Of a stretch of DNA of 64,000 nucleotides, positions 45,522 through 60,130 are shown one piece after another. This DNA comes from Chionoecetes opilio (lineage: Eukaryota > Arthropoda > Malacostraca > Decapoda > Majidae): positions 60,001 to 124,000 of the forward strand of contig JACEEZ010022969.1 of assembly GCA_016584305.1 (NCBI GenBank), in the 5' to 3' direction. How positions within the stretch are numbered: the stretch's first letter is position 1; the number at the start of each line of letters is the position of its first letter. A program made the position numbers and the translations under genes. The notes beneath the pieces were generated by a model. It did no database searches. It saw nothing but the letters and a program-made list of their open reading frames with translations, and was not told the DNA's origin.

Positions 45522-46680
45522 TTATGTATTATACATTAAAATAACTATTACAATAGATTTTAGCAGCTCCTTAAGGATTTTCTTTTTCCGGAGATATGGT
45601 TTAAAGCAAACCGCCAACTTTTCTTTCGCTGTTTATTGCCCACCTAAAGGCGAGGTGTTCTTTTAGAGATAGTTTTTCTAGTAAGGCTCAGCAACTCTGG
45701 AACTGATGCGCTTTGACAATCCTGAATATTGATGGAATTTCAGCCTCATCGGTCCAGTAGTTCTTTAATCCAGTGTCCCATATTATCCTTCTGTTTTTCC
45801 TTTTCTTTAGGATTGTGTACCCAAAGTTTTCTTTTGTTTTTTTTCCTTTTTCCTTTTTCATTCTCCTCTTCTTCCAGAAGTGCTATCACAGCAATGTCAT
45901 TTACACTGACATTCCTAAACATAGTTAATTCAGTATCAGCTAGCACTAGCGGAAGCGATCTTTCCTCTTACAAGGACAGGAGTGTACTGCGACCGGTGAC
46001 CGGTCACCGTACTGCCGTAGACCTGACGGTGTAGTGTGAATACACATGCTGGTGGCGGCCGGTGACGTGCCGGTGCCGGTAAGGTGCCGGTCCGTTTACG
46101 TGCAGGTGTAGTGTGAATCAGCCTACGTATATTCATAAGACGAGTAAAAAAAGATATACTGCGTAACATTTGTACATTAAATTTTTTTATATACTCATAC
46201 GTAGGATTCAGGGTTTATTCGACTTATCTATATGGATAAGATAACCTTGACGATTGACGACGTACCTTGACGATGACCTTGAAAGACGACCTTGATATTT
46301 TTTCTTCATACGACTGAGCGTAAATTATTTTAAAATTATTATTGCTATCTATTAGGTGTCTCAGAAATCTGGTTTCGAGTGATGTTATTGCTACTTTTCT
46401 CGCCTTCCTAACGACTTAAAATATCTTAAAATCTTTCAACAAGGAATTCCAAGACACTTAAACGAATAAGTTTAAAAAATTCATTCGACACCTTAAACTG
46501 AACCAAATATTCGCTTTTTATTTATATTTTTTGTCCGCCTTCCTACGACTTCATTCTTTCAACAGAGGAATTCAAAGACAACATAAAATAATTTTAGACT
46601 ACCGGACCGCCCCTTTTTATGTCTATTTGATATTCTTTTAATCCTGAAATCGGTGGAGAAACTGAAATGGGTAAGAGATA
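45522..46680. other. No gene seen; possible small foldback at 45978-46125
   Basis: AT-rich DNA. A GC-rich patch (45985-46085) holds ACCGGTGACCGGTCACCG and several GGTGCCGGT words, with GGTGTAGTGTGAAT repeated at 46028-46041 and about 46106-46119. This may be a small non-autonomous element, but I see no clear ends. Confidence 0.45.
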
Positions 46681-47160
46681 AGGAGAAGGAGGCGAGGAGG
46701 ATGCTAGAGAAAGAGGCTAAATGAGTAGGAGACGGAAGGAGTAAAATGGATAAAACAACTGGAGAGAAAACAAAACTGAAAATGAGAAGGAGAGAGAGAG
46801 GAGAGGAGAAAAGGAGGAGTAGGAGAGAAGTAACATAAGAAAATCAAGGAAGCTACAAAAGGCCGTGAGGCTACACGTGGTAGTTCCTTTACCTAACACG
46901 TACTTACATCAGGGAGGCAGAAAGTTAGGGTGGTAAGAAGGATAAAACCACACATGTAGAAAAAACAAGAATCAGGAAACGAGAGAGGAGGGAGAGGAGA
47001 GGAAGGAGGAGGAGGATGAAGAGGAAGAGGAAGAGTAAGAGGAGGTGAGGATGGGCGGACTCAGGAGGAGAGGAGGAGGGAGGAGGAAGGAGGGAGGAGA
47101 GAAGGAGGAGGAGGAGGAGGAGAGGAGGAGGAGGCGGAGTTAGGGTGGTAGGAAATAATG
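46680..47160. repeat. Purine-rich GGA/GA tract
   Basis: GA and GGA units dominate both before and after a short unique stretch (about 46840-46980). No gene. Confidence 0.85.
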
Positions 47161-47189
47161 TGACAAGATTTTTTTAAGCTAAAAGCAGA

Positions 47190-47214
47190 CATTATATATA
47201 TATATATATATAGA

Positions 47215-47253
<39 letters not shown>

Positions 47254-47269
47254 TATATATATATATATA

Positions 47270-47310
<41 letters not shown>

Positions 47311-47372
47311 ATATTATTATATATATATATATATTATATTATATATATATATATGTAACATATATATATTAT
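47190..47372. repeat. TA microsatellite
   Basis: TA dinucleotides with occasional extra A or T. Confidence 0.97.
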
Positions 47373-47640
47373 AGGGGTGAATATGGAGGGTCCTTTCCTC
47401 GATCCTTCCATCGGGTTGTGTCTGTAATAGACAATCCGGCGTCGGAGGAGGCCAAGCGGGCGCCCACAGGCTCGTGGCCTGGGCAAGTTGATGTTTCTTT
47501 TCGGAGAGCTGCTTTGGTATGGGAAGGAGCACTGCATGGGAACTCGCGCATGGTGCCCCCGGTGGCGTCGTAGGGGGGGCGCGGCGACGCGCCCCCCGGC
47601 GTATGCCTCCCAATCATTGATTTATTGATATGGAGGGTAT
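47373..47640. other. GC-rich island with GNRA hairpin, unrecognised
   Basis: About 265 GC-rich bases between a TA repeat and AT-rich DNA. At 47574-47597 a perfect 10-bp stem (GGGGGGCGCG / CGCGCCCCCC) closes a GCGA loop. Open frames on the minus strand (up to 98 codons) do not resemble a family I know. 47641-48212 is AT-rich with no gene seen. Confidence 0.5.
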
Positions 47641-48212
47641 GGGAATGTATGGGATGATGTTATTTATTTAGTAACCCTAATTTATGCATGGTGCTATTTA
47701 TTTATCGAAAACGAATATATTCATTGGAGAGCTAATTTAAATGTCCGCTTCTATTGATAATGCTCCATGGTTAAACAGTTGTTCTCGCAAAATATTAAAT
47801 GACGAAGATTTTAAGTGAATAGTAAAGTCAAATTGCATATTTCTTCAGTCTCATAATGGCATTTCTTTAGTGTTTTTACTGTTTTTTATTTGATAATATT
47901 ATCGAACAACTTTTCAAACATTTCGGAAATAACAGTATATCATTTATTACTGATAAACCATAGAGAAGGGAATGGGAGTGATGTTCGAAACACTTTTTTT
48001 ACATTGCCGATCAGCCTCCACTATAAAAAAAAAAAGAATAGTCCTAGGCGGGTTGGCACTGAGCGCCCGTAACAAGTCCAGTATACAGCACAGTAGTCTT
48101 TGACTCCCATAAACCACCCACAATATACAACATCTACAAAAATAACAATAATACAAAAAAATAATAACATAATACTCACCTAACCACCCACAGCCCAAAT
48201 GGAGTTTTTCAG

Positions 48213-48415
48213 CGAAATAACACCCCCGGGGCTGAGAATGGGCCCGGAGGGTGCCGGTGGTGCGGCGGCGGGGGGGACAGGAGGCAGACCCGGGCAGGCA
48301 GCCGAGCCATCCTGAAGGAACGTCTGGTGATCTCCCTTGCCTTCACCTCCTCTTAACGCTATCTTCCTTGAGCAACCTGCAGTCGCCATTAATAAGGATT
48401 ATGTGGCGTTGTGGG
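48213..48415 (+). pseudogene. UNC93-like copy B, N-terminal exon
   Basis: The acceptor is GTTTTTCAG ending at 48212 and the donor is GTGAGA at 48416. The frame reads DRRQTRAGSRAILKERLVIS then LAF. A shift gives LLTLSSLSNLQS and another gives AINKDY, the conserved end of the first transmembrane segment in UNC93 proteins. At least two single-base shifts break it. No counterpart is visible upstream of copy A. Confidence 0.72.
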
Positions 48416-48417
48416 GT

Positions 48418-48524
<107 letters not shown>

Positions 48525-49162
48525 TGAGAAGAGAGAGATCACCTAATACTACTTACTTTATAAGATTTATAATGGTGATGATATAATTTATATTATTGGA
48601 CATATGACAAGTTTGAAGGAGGAGGAGGAGGAGGAGTACGAATAGTATATTTCCCATTGCATAGTTTTATAGTTGGCAATTGCACTCTCCTATGATGATA
48701 CTAAACCCCCCTTCCAATATGATAATAATAATAATAGATTACAGCCAGGTATTACAGCACACCTGACCTTAATCAAGACTTGTTAAAAAAAATTTTATTG
48801 CCCTTCAAAGCATATAACGACCCCATTTTCCTAACTCCACAACAGTAATGCGCATTATGCCCGTTTTGTTTACATTTTTTTTTGTTTTGCTTATGGTTTG
48901 GATACTTACGACTCGATAGCCGAGAAGAAGTAAAAAATAGTTGCATCTATTATCACTGTACTTATAATCAAACTTTCTTATACTAACACTCAAACACCAT
49001 GCAATACGTATATTTTCCTTCTTCCTGGTGGGGCCTAAACTTTCTTATATTCACACTACAACATTCTGGTTGCATCGATTTTATTTCTTTCTGGCGGTCC
49101 TAAACTTTCTTTTACTAGGCCTACATAACATTATAAATTACAGTCTATTTCCCTTATTTTCG

Positions 49163-49409
49163 GACAAACGGCACTGTGGTCGCTAACTGTAAATCTACGT
49201 GTCGCGTGTGTGGGTCCTTGTTGCTTCGTGCCTCACTGTTTAATCAAGCTGTTAAAGTTAAAGTATACCATGGCACTGAGCATCTGGCTTGCTCCCCTAC
49301 ATCGCCGCAACAGTTTTCCTCGTCCCTGGGTGCTCTTGTGCCAACTGGATTATATACGGGCTGGCGGGCGCTCCACTATGGGTCGACTAAATTACATAAC
49401 TTTACTAAG
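49163..49409 (+). pseudogene. UNC93-like copy B, second exon
   Basis: It aligns with 6047-6290 but with several one-base gains and losses. The acceptor AG is changed to GG, while the donor GTAGGT at 49410 is kept. Fragments such as KYTMALSI and CCFVP are still readable. Confidence 0.8.
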
Positions 49410-49627
49410 GTAGGTATCTCCCCTATGGTTAGCTAAATGTACATACATACCTAACTAAGATACGTAATGTGGACCACATGCAGCTGTAGTTTTCCCACCT
49501 TGGTCTGGCTCGATGCAACCCCTGTCAAACATTTTAGAGTTACCGGCACCTGTGTTGTAAACCTCGTGTCAATATTCACTATAACTTTTTATCGACAAAG
49601 CCAATAAGATTTTTAGATTTTGTAATA

Positions 49628-50091
49628 CACTCAACCTTCGATTTAACGGACATCGGATTATACAACCAACGGACTTTCATCTGCTACGGACAAGTGGAAA
49701 CCAAACTATTCAATATTCCACTAGTTAAAAAATGTGTCCGCTCGGACAACACCACCTGGGACTCCGGGAAAATAGAAGCCTTCTGAGTCCTGTACATATC
49801 CTGTGTACAGCACATAAGAGTTTACGGTAAAGTAAACAAACACTGCAATTATGTGTATGCTTTTTTTTTTGTACGTATGTCAGGTTAATACATACCAAAT
49901 AGTTTTTCTTTAATACCCATAAATGCTTATTCATAGTCAATTTCATATTTTTATTGTCTATATGTAATAAACAGGTTTTTAGTATGAAAAATAATGGCGT
50001 CCTGCCCGCGAGTACCAAGCCAACGGACTTTTTACGCAAACGGACACTTCAATTCGCCCATTAGTAGTCCATTCACTCGGAGGGTCGAGTG
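49628..50091. mobile_element. MITE, copy B partner of 6506-6955
   Basis: Same inverted ends (CACTCAACCTTCGATTTAAC and complement) flanked by TA at 49626-49627 and 50092-50093. Shared position shows it was there before the duplication. Confidence 0.78.
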
Positions 50092-50302
50092 TACGTTTGG
50101 TATTGTCGTGGAGCATATGGTTACCGAAGTAACGATTTCCGCGACACCAAAGAGATGTAATGTAAGAGGAATTAGGTGATAGAAAATAATGTTTCATATT
50201 TATAATAAGATATTTATTTTCTTGGGAACCCTGATATAGGGTGTCCAAGTGTAGAAGATAATTCTATATCCCATCTCAGTCAACAATTGTTTTCCCATGT
50301 AG

Positions 50303-50425
50303 GTGAGTTCCACTTACGCGCAGCTTGACGGGTCAAGGCGAAGAGGTGATTATGACTCGCTACTTCGTGTGTTCTTCTGTTCTACCAGTCGACCTCAGTG
50401 TGGGGTAAACCTGATCTCCCCACAG
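50303..50425 (+). pseudogene. UNC93-like copy B, third exon
   Basis: It aligns with 7168-7291. The acceptor CATGTAG and donor GTACTC are kept. One-base changes disturb the frame after TRYF. Confidence 0.8.
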
Positions 50426-51234
50426 GTACTCATTAATCATGTCTCTCTTTCTCCATACTGTACAGTGTACACACAGGGTGCCACCCGGTGGGGGGGGGGG
50501 CAAGGGGGGCCATTAACACCCCCCAGAAATGTCCTCCTTTAAGAAATTACAATTAAACATACACTAAATCAGTGTAAAAATAATTACATGTTCTAGCGAG
50601 TGGACTGCGTCACCTGACCCGTATACACCCTACCTGATTTGGTGTCACTTATCATTCACGTAATGCTTGGACAATATTTTACTATCAAAACTATTGTTGC
50701 AGCAGCAGAAATAAAAATAAGGCCTGAAAAGGGAATCAGCTTGATGACAGAACAATTCACCATCCACCAGCTATATATGGGAAATGTGGCGGAATTTACT
50801 AGAACTTGGCTGGCGCAAAAAAAAACTTTTGAACCCCCCCCCGCCCAAATCATGTTCCAGGGTGCGCCCTGTGTCCTCACTATTACCCTCTCAAACACAC
50901 ACTATGAGGCTTTCTTATATCATTCATTACTCATATTTAAATCATAATCTTTTTCACTCATACCTGTACACTCCAACATTACCCCCTAAAAACACCCTAT
51001 ATAATAAACTTTCTATGTACTATATAGATTCTACAAAATAATAGGTTGGTGAATGATTGTCATGGACTCAGTCGTTGGTAGTTAGTGCGGAGTCAATAGG
51101 AGTTTGTCAAAGGGGCTAGACGCTTTATGGATGGGGAGGAAGGTGGATGTAGGAGTGTTAAGTAACAGGAAATACCACGTGTAATTCTCGCGGCCCTCTT
51201 GTAGCTTCCTATTTTCCTTATGTTTCTTAACCAG

Positions 51235-51465
51235 TATTGTCTGTGGTGTGGACGAACAAAACAAGACAGAGGAAGAGCTGGGACAATGCGCTACAAATTT
51301 CTGTCTCACTGTGGCGCCAGAAACTAATTCTAACAGTGGGTGGTGGTAGAACAGCACCGAGGAGATCCTTCTACTGGCAGCGGTACCCATGGCCAGCAAT
51401 CTACCTGGTTCTAGCTCTCGCTCTCCCCCCTCATCATCGTTCTGTTTCTAGAATCCTCTCAGCTG
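51235..51465 (+). pseudogene. UNC93-like copy B, fourth exon
   Basis: It aligns with 7900-8128. The codon that is TAA in copy A is GAA here (near 51321), but downstream compensating indels create a TAG in the Gly/Ser-rich loop and further shifts follow. Confidence 0.8.
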
Positions 51466-51561
51466 GTATAACTTTGGATTTTGGTTATGGCCTCGGTTAG
51501 GGTTGGCAATGCAAATACCTATTGTTTTAGTAATATGACTGTGATAATCTTTGCTTTTAAG

Positions 51562-51711
51562 TTCCTGGTAACAAAGAGGGAGGACAAGAACAAGTCTGAG
51601 TCGCAGCTTTTGGTCGCCACCTCCACCAAATCGTCAACCGTACCACTGCTCATCATCCCCTCAAGCATCTGGCTGGGCGTGGCAGAGGATTCACCAGTCC
51701 ACTACACCGCC
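51562..51711 (+). pseudogene. UNC93-like copy B, fifth exon
   Basis: It aligns with 8227-8383. KSESQLLVAT and the LLIIP region are readable. Several small deletions shorten it. The donor GTTAGT is kept. Confidence 0.78.
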
Positions 51712-51736
51712 GTTAGTCACTCTTGGCTTCTTAATT

Positions 51737-54381
<2,645 letters not shown>

Positions 54382-54765
54382 AGAAGTAGTATATTGTATT
54401 GTAGTCATAGTTGACTAATAGTGCATACAGACACACCCTCCCCTTCCAGAGGCCCCCCAACCCTATAGGTCCGTATAGGAGGTTAGGTTAAGGTTCGGGT
54501 AGGTTAATAATCTCGCCGGAGTCGAGTGGGGCAGAACCCCCTTCCGCCCCCTTAGGAGGTTATGTTAGGTTCAGTTAGGCCCTTAGGGTAATGATCCTCC
54601 CGACAGGTGATTACCTGCCTGTCTCTACAAAGTCTGAGGTGCCTGAAATATCCAAATCAAGCCAAAGGCAAGCGCTTTTATTTTTATATAGTAGGAGGTT
54701 AATGCGCCTGGTTAGGGTAGGTTAGGTTTAGTTCAGATTTTTCACTACCCTTGTTATCTAATATA

Positions 54766-55515
54766 CTATAGAAGTAGCCGTGTGTGTGTCTGTGTCTGTC
54801 TATCTGTTTTGGGTAGCCGAAACTGTAAATTCAATTTTGATGAGAGTAGACTCAAAAAATCGCAAAAAAGTCGTAGGTGGTAAGCGGCTTGGTCCCATGT
54901 CGATTGAATCCTTTTGAAGGGGGGGGTTTGGGCTAAACACACTTTAGGAGTTTTAGATTACAGGAAAAACTCTGCGGTAACGTCGTGCTGTACTCTACCA
55001 ACTCAGTAGACTCATCGACAGTTTGTGTGCGTGTGTGAGTGTGTGTGTGTGTTAGAATCACACGGAACACAAAGGGTTGGAATCACATGGAACGTGGCAT
55101 ACCCCGAGGCACTTTGACCAGTGACCAACGCCAGCAACGATATACGTATACTACTACAAACATCAATACCTGGGTCCTAAGGGCCCACAAGCACTTGTCT
55201 AATATACTATAGGAGTAGCCGCGTGTCTGTGTATGTGTGTGTCTGTTTTGGGTAGCCGAAACTGTAAATTCAATATTGATTCGAGTAGGCTCAAAAAATC
55301 GCAAATAAATCGTAGGTGATAATCGGCTTGGCCTTATGTCGATTGAATCATTTTGAAGGGGGGTTTTTGGCTAAAAACACTTTTAGGAGTATAAGATTAC
55401 AGGAAAGACTCTGCGGTAACGTCTTGCCGCATTCCACACACTCAGTAGACTCATGGACGTGCGTGTGTGAGTGTGTGTGAGCACTCTTTTGTGTGCGTGT
55501 GTGAGTGTGTGTGTC
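54766..55515 (+). repeat. Tandem Helitron-like repeats, copy B
   Basis: Partner of 16220-17157. The second unit is shortened and joins directly to the AGTGATAGATGAAAAGG segment. Confidence 0.6.
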
Positions 55516-57289
55516 TAGTGATAGATGAAAAGGAAGAATAGAAGCTATTTCGTTACTATACGTAAACCAATCATTTTTCGCTAGTCCCAAAACACTAAAC
55601 TTGCAGTTTGACATTAATAACATAACCTGACCCAACTAAGGGGGGGGGGCTGCGCCCTAGACCCCCCCGCTCGTTCACTAACTTAACCTGGACATTGGTT
55701 AACTGACCAACATAACCTAACCATATATCCTAACACAACTATTCAAGCTATTGCTGGTATTTAATATACTTTCATGCAGAAACAAGGGTAAAAGTAGATT
55801 AAATGTATATATTTGGTGCTTTAATATCAAGATCAAGAGCTGGAACTGTCGCCGAAAATAGGAACACTCCCGATGTGAAAAATAGGAACACTCGCCGACG
55901 TCGGTGATAATTCCTATCGGCGACAATTCCAGATACCTGTGAAGAGTGTGGTTTAAACAGGCCTGACCGCATACTGGAACCTTTGCAGATATGAAGTACA
56001 GTAAGTGTACTATATGCTGATGTAATATCATTCAGATAAGCTTGGAGCAGTGCTTACGCAGTTTTTCCATTAGTAAAATTTGAGAGAAACAACGTCATAC
56101 GGACTGGTGGTAGCGTCACAAGACTCGGGAAAGTTATTTCACCAGACTTGACGTTCTCCTCTCATGTCACACCGCTGTAGCTCTATTATTGTGGTCCTAA
56201 AGTTAAGCCCGTGCTTATAAATGTACAATTTATGCTAATTTGTGCCCTATTATCAGCAAAATTCTACAGAAACTACTACACGTCACAGAGACTAGCGTCA
56301 GGTTGATAAGACAAAAATTATTTCATCCGTTTTAAAAGTTCTCATGTCATTGACATTGTAAATTCTTTTTTGTGGTCTTAAGGTGAGTCCGAGCTTATGG
56401 ATGTACATCTATGTGTTTACTTGCGTCCTGTTATCTGTATTTACTCATTATTTCTACGACGATACTCAACGAAGCGTCTGTGCCATGTTATTGTTTTTCT
56501 CTGACGTCACGTTTTAAGCCGTGATAAGCGACCCCAGACCCTCGCTTGCCACGGCTTGCGGTAACTTGCGCTAGCTGGGCAAGCCGGTGTGACGTTACAG
56601 AAGATCCGCCGTGCCGGTTGGTCCAGCGCATGCGCAGAACTTTGTTTTGTAAACAAACAGACGACGCGATATATTTGGTCCTGACAGCTCTGCATGCAAG
56701 ATGGATTCCTACAATATAACGCCGACATTCGATCATGAATGGCTGAATTCAAAGATAAGATGGACTTTATTCACTACACATTAGTCACTGGGAAGCCTTA
56801 CCTAGGTTTGACAGCAAATGATGTATGTACTACTACGTGTAGTATTTAAGGAATTTACGTGTAGGAATTACGTGTAGTAAGGAATAAGGTACGTGTAGTA
56901 AGAAAGGATTGCTCAGAACATATATATTATTCGGTATATGTATAGCCTACTGCAGTGCTATTCAACCTGGGTGGACGGTCCACCTAAAGGTGGACGAGAT
57001 TGAGTCAGGGGTAGACGGCTGTCTTGGGATGGATAGGTGGGTGGACGAGATCATGCCCACGTGTCGGTGACTCGGTATAGATACGGGAAAATAAATATAT
57101 GGTATAAAACTAGGTAAAGGTGGGGATATTCTCACAAGTATAGGGAAAATAAATGGTTTCAAACTAAAGGTGAACAAATTTAAAGCAATGTAGAAAAGAG
57201 GTGTTCTGATTTTGAAGTCTTTGATACCTATATGGCTGGCTGGCAGTGGCTAGGAACATGGTATGCAGACAGCAGAGCAGACGCTGGAG

Positions 57290-57500
57290 GTACGAATGTC
57301 CCACTGGATTACCAGACACCTGACTTTGATGCAGGAAAACCTTGACTTCTATTTCCATGACACCTCAGACCTCCAACATGTGGAAGCTTTATCCATTCTC
57401 AGTTGATGGAACTGATCATTATGATGCCCTATTGGAGCTTCCAGTGGATTATTATTACAAATCAGCTTTCAAAACATGTAGCCCTCCTAAGCATTGCATT
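57290..57500 (+). pseudogene. hAT transposase C-terminal remnant
   Basis: Readable pieces in shifting plus frames are ITRHLTLMQENLDFYFHD, then WKLYPFSVDG and ALLELPVDYYYKSAFKTCSP. They fit the spacing of the C-terminal half of animal hAT transposases (a W..PF motif followed by an E-L..D...K..F motif, ahead of the dimerisation region). Frameshifts separate them, and the N-terminal zinc finger, the catalytic core and the dimerisation end are not seen. Identification is moderate and from memory of the family. Confidence 0.5.
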
Positions 57501-57828
57501 GCTGGGCTGTCTTGCTTGATAGTCAGGATTACAAGGGGTAAGTTGAGAAGGCAACAGCCATATTTGTGCAGATGCCAACATCATGTCTGTGTCAGCAAAG
57601 TTTTTTCAAGCTTAGTGTTAATCAAGCCATAGAAAAGGAATGCCATTCTGAATTTGGATCCTCCTGTGGAAACTATCCACTAAAAACCGCTCTAATTTTG
57701 AGTAAGGTTAATTTGAATGGTGGAATTTGGCGCCTACCGTCAGGAATTCGGGATACGAACACAAATTCCACCTATGTATATATTATAATAGATTTGGGTA
57801 TATTAAGATGTAATTAGATATAAATTTG

Positions 57829-58152
57829 GTGGTATCATCTATAATACCACAATTAATCAAAGGATTAACTATATAAGAATTGGTGAGTGACCCACGTATG
57901 GGAGAAAAATATTTTTTGAAAAAATACGTGGCGGTCACGAGCCAAGCTGAAAGATATTTTCAGTGGAGGTAATTTAGTAACGCGTGAGCCACTACGACAT
58001 GAAGTCGGAGTGAGCGGTTTGACTATACACTAAGGTGTAGACAACTCATAATAATATGAGTCAATTTTAACCGATAAATCGGTTAAGAAAGGACGAAGTG
58101 TAAAAAACACTTTGAAAATATCGGCTCAGCTGTGAAAAGCTTCGTCGGCCGA
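57829..58152. other. Array of about ten consecutive short hairpins
   Basis: Stems: 57829-57850 (7 bp), 57853-57868 (6), 57892-57931 (8), 57947-57963 (6), 57990-58012 (9, one mismatch), 58026-58039 (5), 58044-58061 (7), 58067-58086 (TTAACCGAT-AA-ATCGGTTAA, 9), 58096-58112 (6) and 58121-58152 (TCGGC...GCCGA with an inner AGCT pair). Spacers are short and no open frame crosses the region. It suggests a structured RNA or a set of protein-binding sites. Function unknown. Confidence 0.75.
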
Positions 58153-59579
58153 CCAACCATCGGGGGCCCCATTTAGGTGGATTTTTTCAACCAGTCACCA
58201 CGAGTTCCACTCCCAGCCTGTTGCAACTCTGACCACATCGACATCCAATACTTCCCCAAGGATAGAGATCAAGCCAACGCATAATACAACCCACCTGCCA
58301 ATGCTGAGTAAAACCTTAGTTAGAGCTAAATAGGGTATCATAGCAAATTAAGGTAGAATTGGGTTATCGCATGGTGATTTTCACATTAATCAACATTAAA
58401 TTTTAACAGTTTGTTGTCGACCATCATTGGTTGTCGATAACTCCAACACCTCTTATGGGGGTTTTACACTTGAAAATGTCTGATGCCTCGATTTAAGCTG
58501 ATAGCAAAAAATTGCAACATCAGCCAGCCCACTGAATTTTGTTTCTTGAAGGAAAGGCTTTTTTCTGGATTACCAAATATAACGCAATTAGGTGCAATTT
58601 TACTTTAGTTTCAGGAAAAAATGCTTTTGCAGGTTAATTCCGAGGTTATGTTTAATTTTTCATAGTATATTAGTTTTAGACTGCATGTGTTATTATACAG
58701 AAGAATATGTAAAACTGCAAATTTAAAATGAGTGAAGCTCCCTTTTTCCCTTTACCTATATATTTTTGTAGAATGATATAGTAAGCTTTAAAATGTCAGA
58801 GCCGTGAGATTTTAAAGAGAAAAAAAAAGGGGTGGACAGCTCTTAACAAATCACTACTAGGGGTGGACGATATCAAAAAAGGTTGAAGAGCACTGGCCTA
58901 CTGTATACAGCAAAAGGTTGAAAAGTAACCCAACATCTGGCTTCAAATTCGTGGAAATTAAGGTAGAGTGTCATCTGTCACTCCAGGATAATTTGAAACA
59001 CGCCATAAAATGCATAAAACTTCAAAATGTTGATTTATAAATGGTGAACAGCTTCGTCTTGTACCTACGTATATATTGCGCCCTATTTTAATAAGACTCA
59101 AATTTACTCCATAATATGTAAAACCTGTGCTATATACGGATCTTCCATAACGATCGGACCATCCATACCGCCCTAGAGCGTGATATTTGGTCTGAGTGAC
59201 AGCCCGCGTCGTCTGTTTGTTTACATGCACCGAGTTCTGCGCATGCGCTGGACCAACCGGCACAGCGGATCTTCTGTAACGTCACACCGGCTTACGAAAA
59301 ATACCTCTTCAGTTAACAGAAACTGCAAGCTGCTGCAAGCCGACTTATGGCGGCTTGCTCACCAAAATTCGCTTATAAGGGATTTCTCCTCTTAAGTCAG
59401 GTTGGGTTACATAACCAATGTCCAGGTTAGGTTAGTAAACTAGCGTCATGTCGGTCCTTGTGCAAGACAGGATCAGGAAAGTACAGGTGCGTGTGTGCGT
59501 GCATGCGTGTGTGCGTGGCTGGTTGGTGCACGGTTGCGTGTTTTATAATATTTATAGTCGCCATGTTTTGTGGTGACAG

Positions 59580-59847
59580 GCGTATGTGTGGTGCGTGCTG
59601 GGCGTGCACAGGGTGGGCTACGTGATGATCTGCTACGGGGTGTGCGGCGCCCTGTGCTCCATCGCCGTCAGTCCGCTGGTCAAAATGGTGGGCCGCACGC
59701 CCGTCGTCACCATGGGCGCCGTCATCAATGTAGGCGTCCTCATCACTCTGATCTGGTGGCGGCCTCACCACGACGACACGGCCACCTTCTTCCTGCTGGC
59801 CGGCCTGTGGGGCGTGGCTCGCGCCGTATGGGTGACACAAATCAGTG
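59580..59847 (+). CDS. UNC93-like copy B, sixth exon
   Basis: The acceptor is GGTGACAG ending at 59579 and the donor is GTACGT at 59848. Length (268) and phase equal copy A, and the frame is open. It encodes VLGVHRVGYVMICYGVCGAL, MVGRTPVVTMGAVINVG and FFLLAGLWGVARAVW. All 12 codon differences from copy A change the amino acid. Confidence 0.93.
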
Positions 59848-60130
59848 GTACGTATACACCAACACTCATGTAACCGTGTTACTTAACGTGAAACCACTTT
59901 TAGGTTAGGCAAGAAAAACTCAAACAGGACTGAATTATAACAGACCAGAGTAACTAAGCTAACCATCACACAGTCACTGCCTATAGACACACGAACTGTC
60001 ACATAAACATTTTCCCTATCCACGGACTAACTCATGTACAGGATATCTTACTGATAACCTATTTTAGATTAGGCAGTGTAAAACCAAACATGATTTAATT
60101 CTAACAGACCGGGAGTGACTAAACTAACTA

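Larger units (their letters stand above)
56953..58895 (+). mobile_element. hAT transposon with perfect 8-bp target duplication
   Basis: The inverted ends are CAGTGCTATTCAACCTGGGT at the left and the complement of CAGTGCTCTTCAACCTTTTT at the right, with a second inverted word GTGGAC/GTCCAC just inside. GCCTACTG is duplicated exactly at 56945-56952 and 58896-58903 and occurs once at the empty site in copy A (22850-22857). CAGTG ends with an 8-bp duplication define hAT elements. The body holds a transposase remnant and a hairpin array. Confidence 0.95.
56581..59293. repeat. Inverted GCGCATGCGC arms, copy B
   Basis: Arms at 56581-56667 and 59207-59293, as in copy A, here separated by the hAT insertion. 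Confidence 0.75.

Noticed and set aside
48180..48389. Minus-strand first exon (MATAGCSRKIALRGGEG) with a downstream GTGAGT
   Set aside because: It overlaps the plus-strand exon with UNC93 SNLQS motif and correct splice signals, and its own frame stops before the donor.
57164..57358. Minus-strand protein in the hAT element
   Set aside because: No resemblance to a known family, whereas the plus strand reads as fragments of a hAT C-terminal region.
57829..58152. Known viral internal ribosome entry site
   Set aside because: The string of stems invites the comparison, but I see no matching conserved loop words, no adjacent viral coding sequence, and the segment lies within hAT ends.
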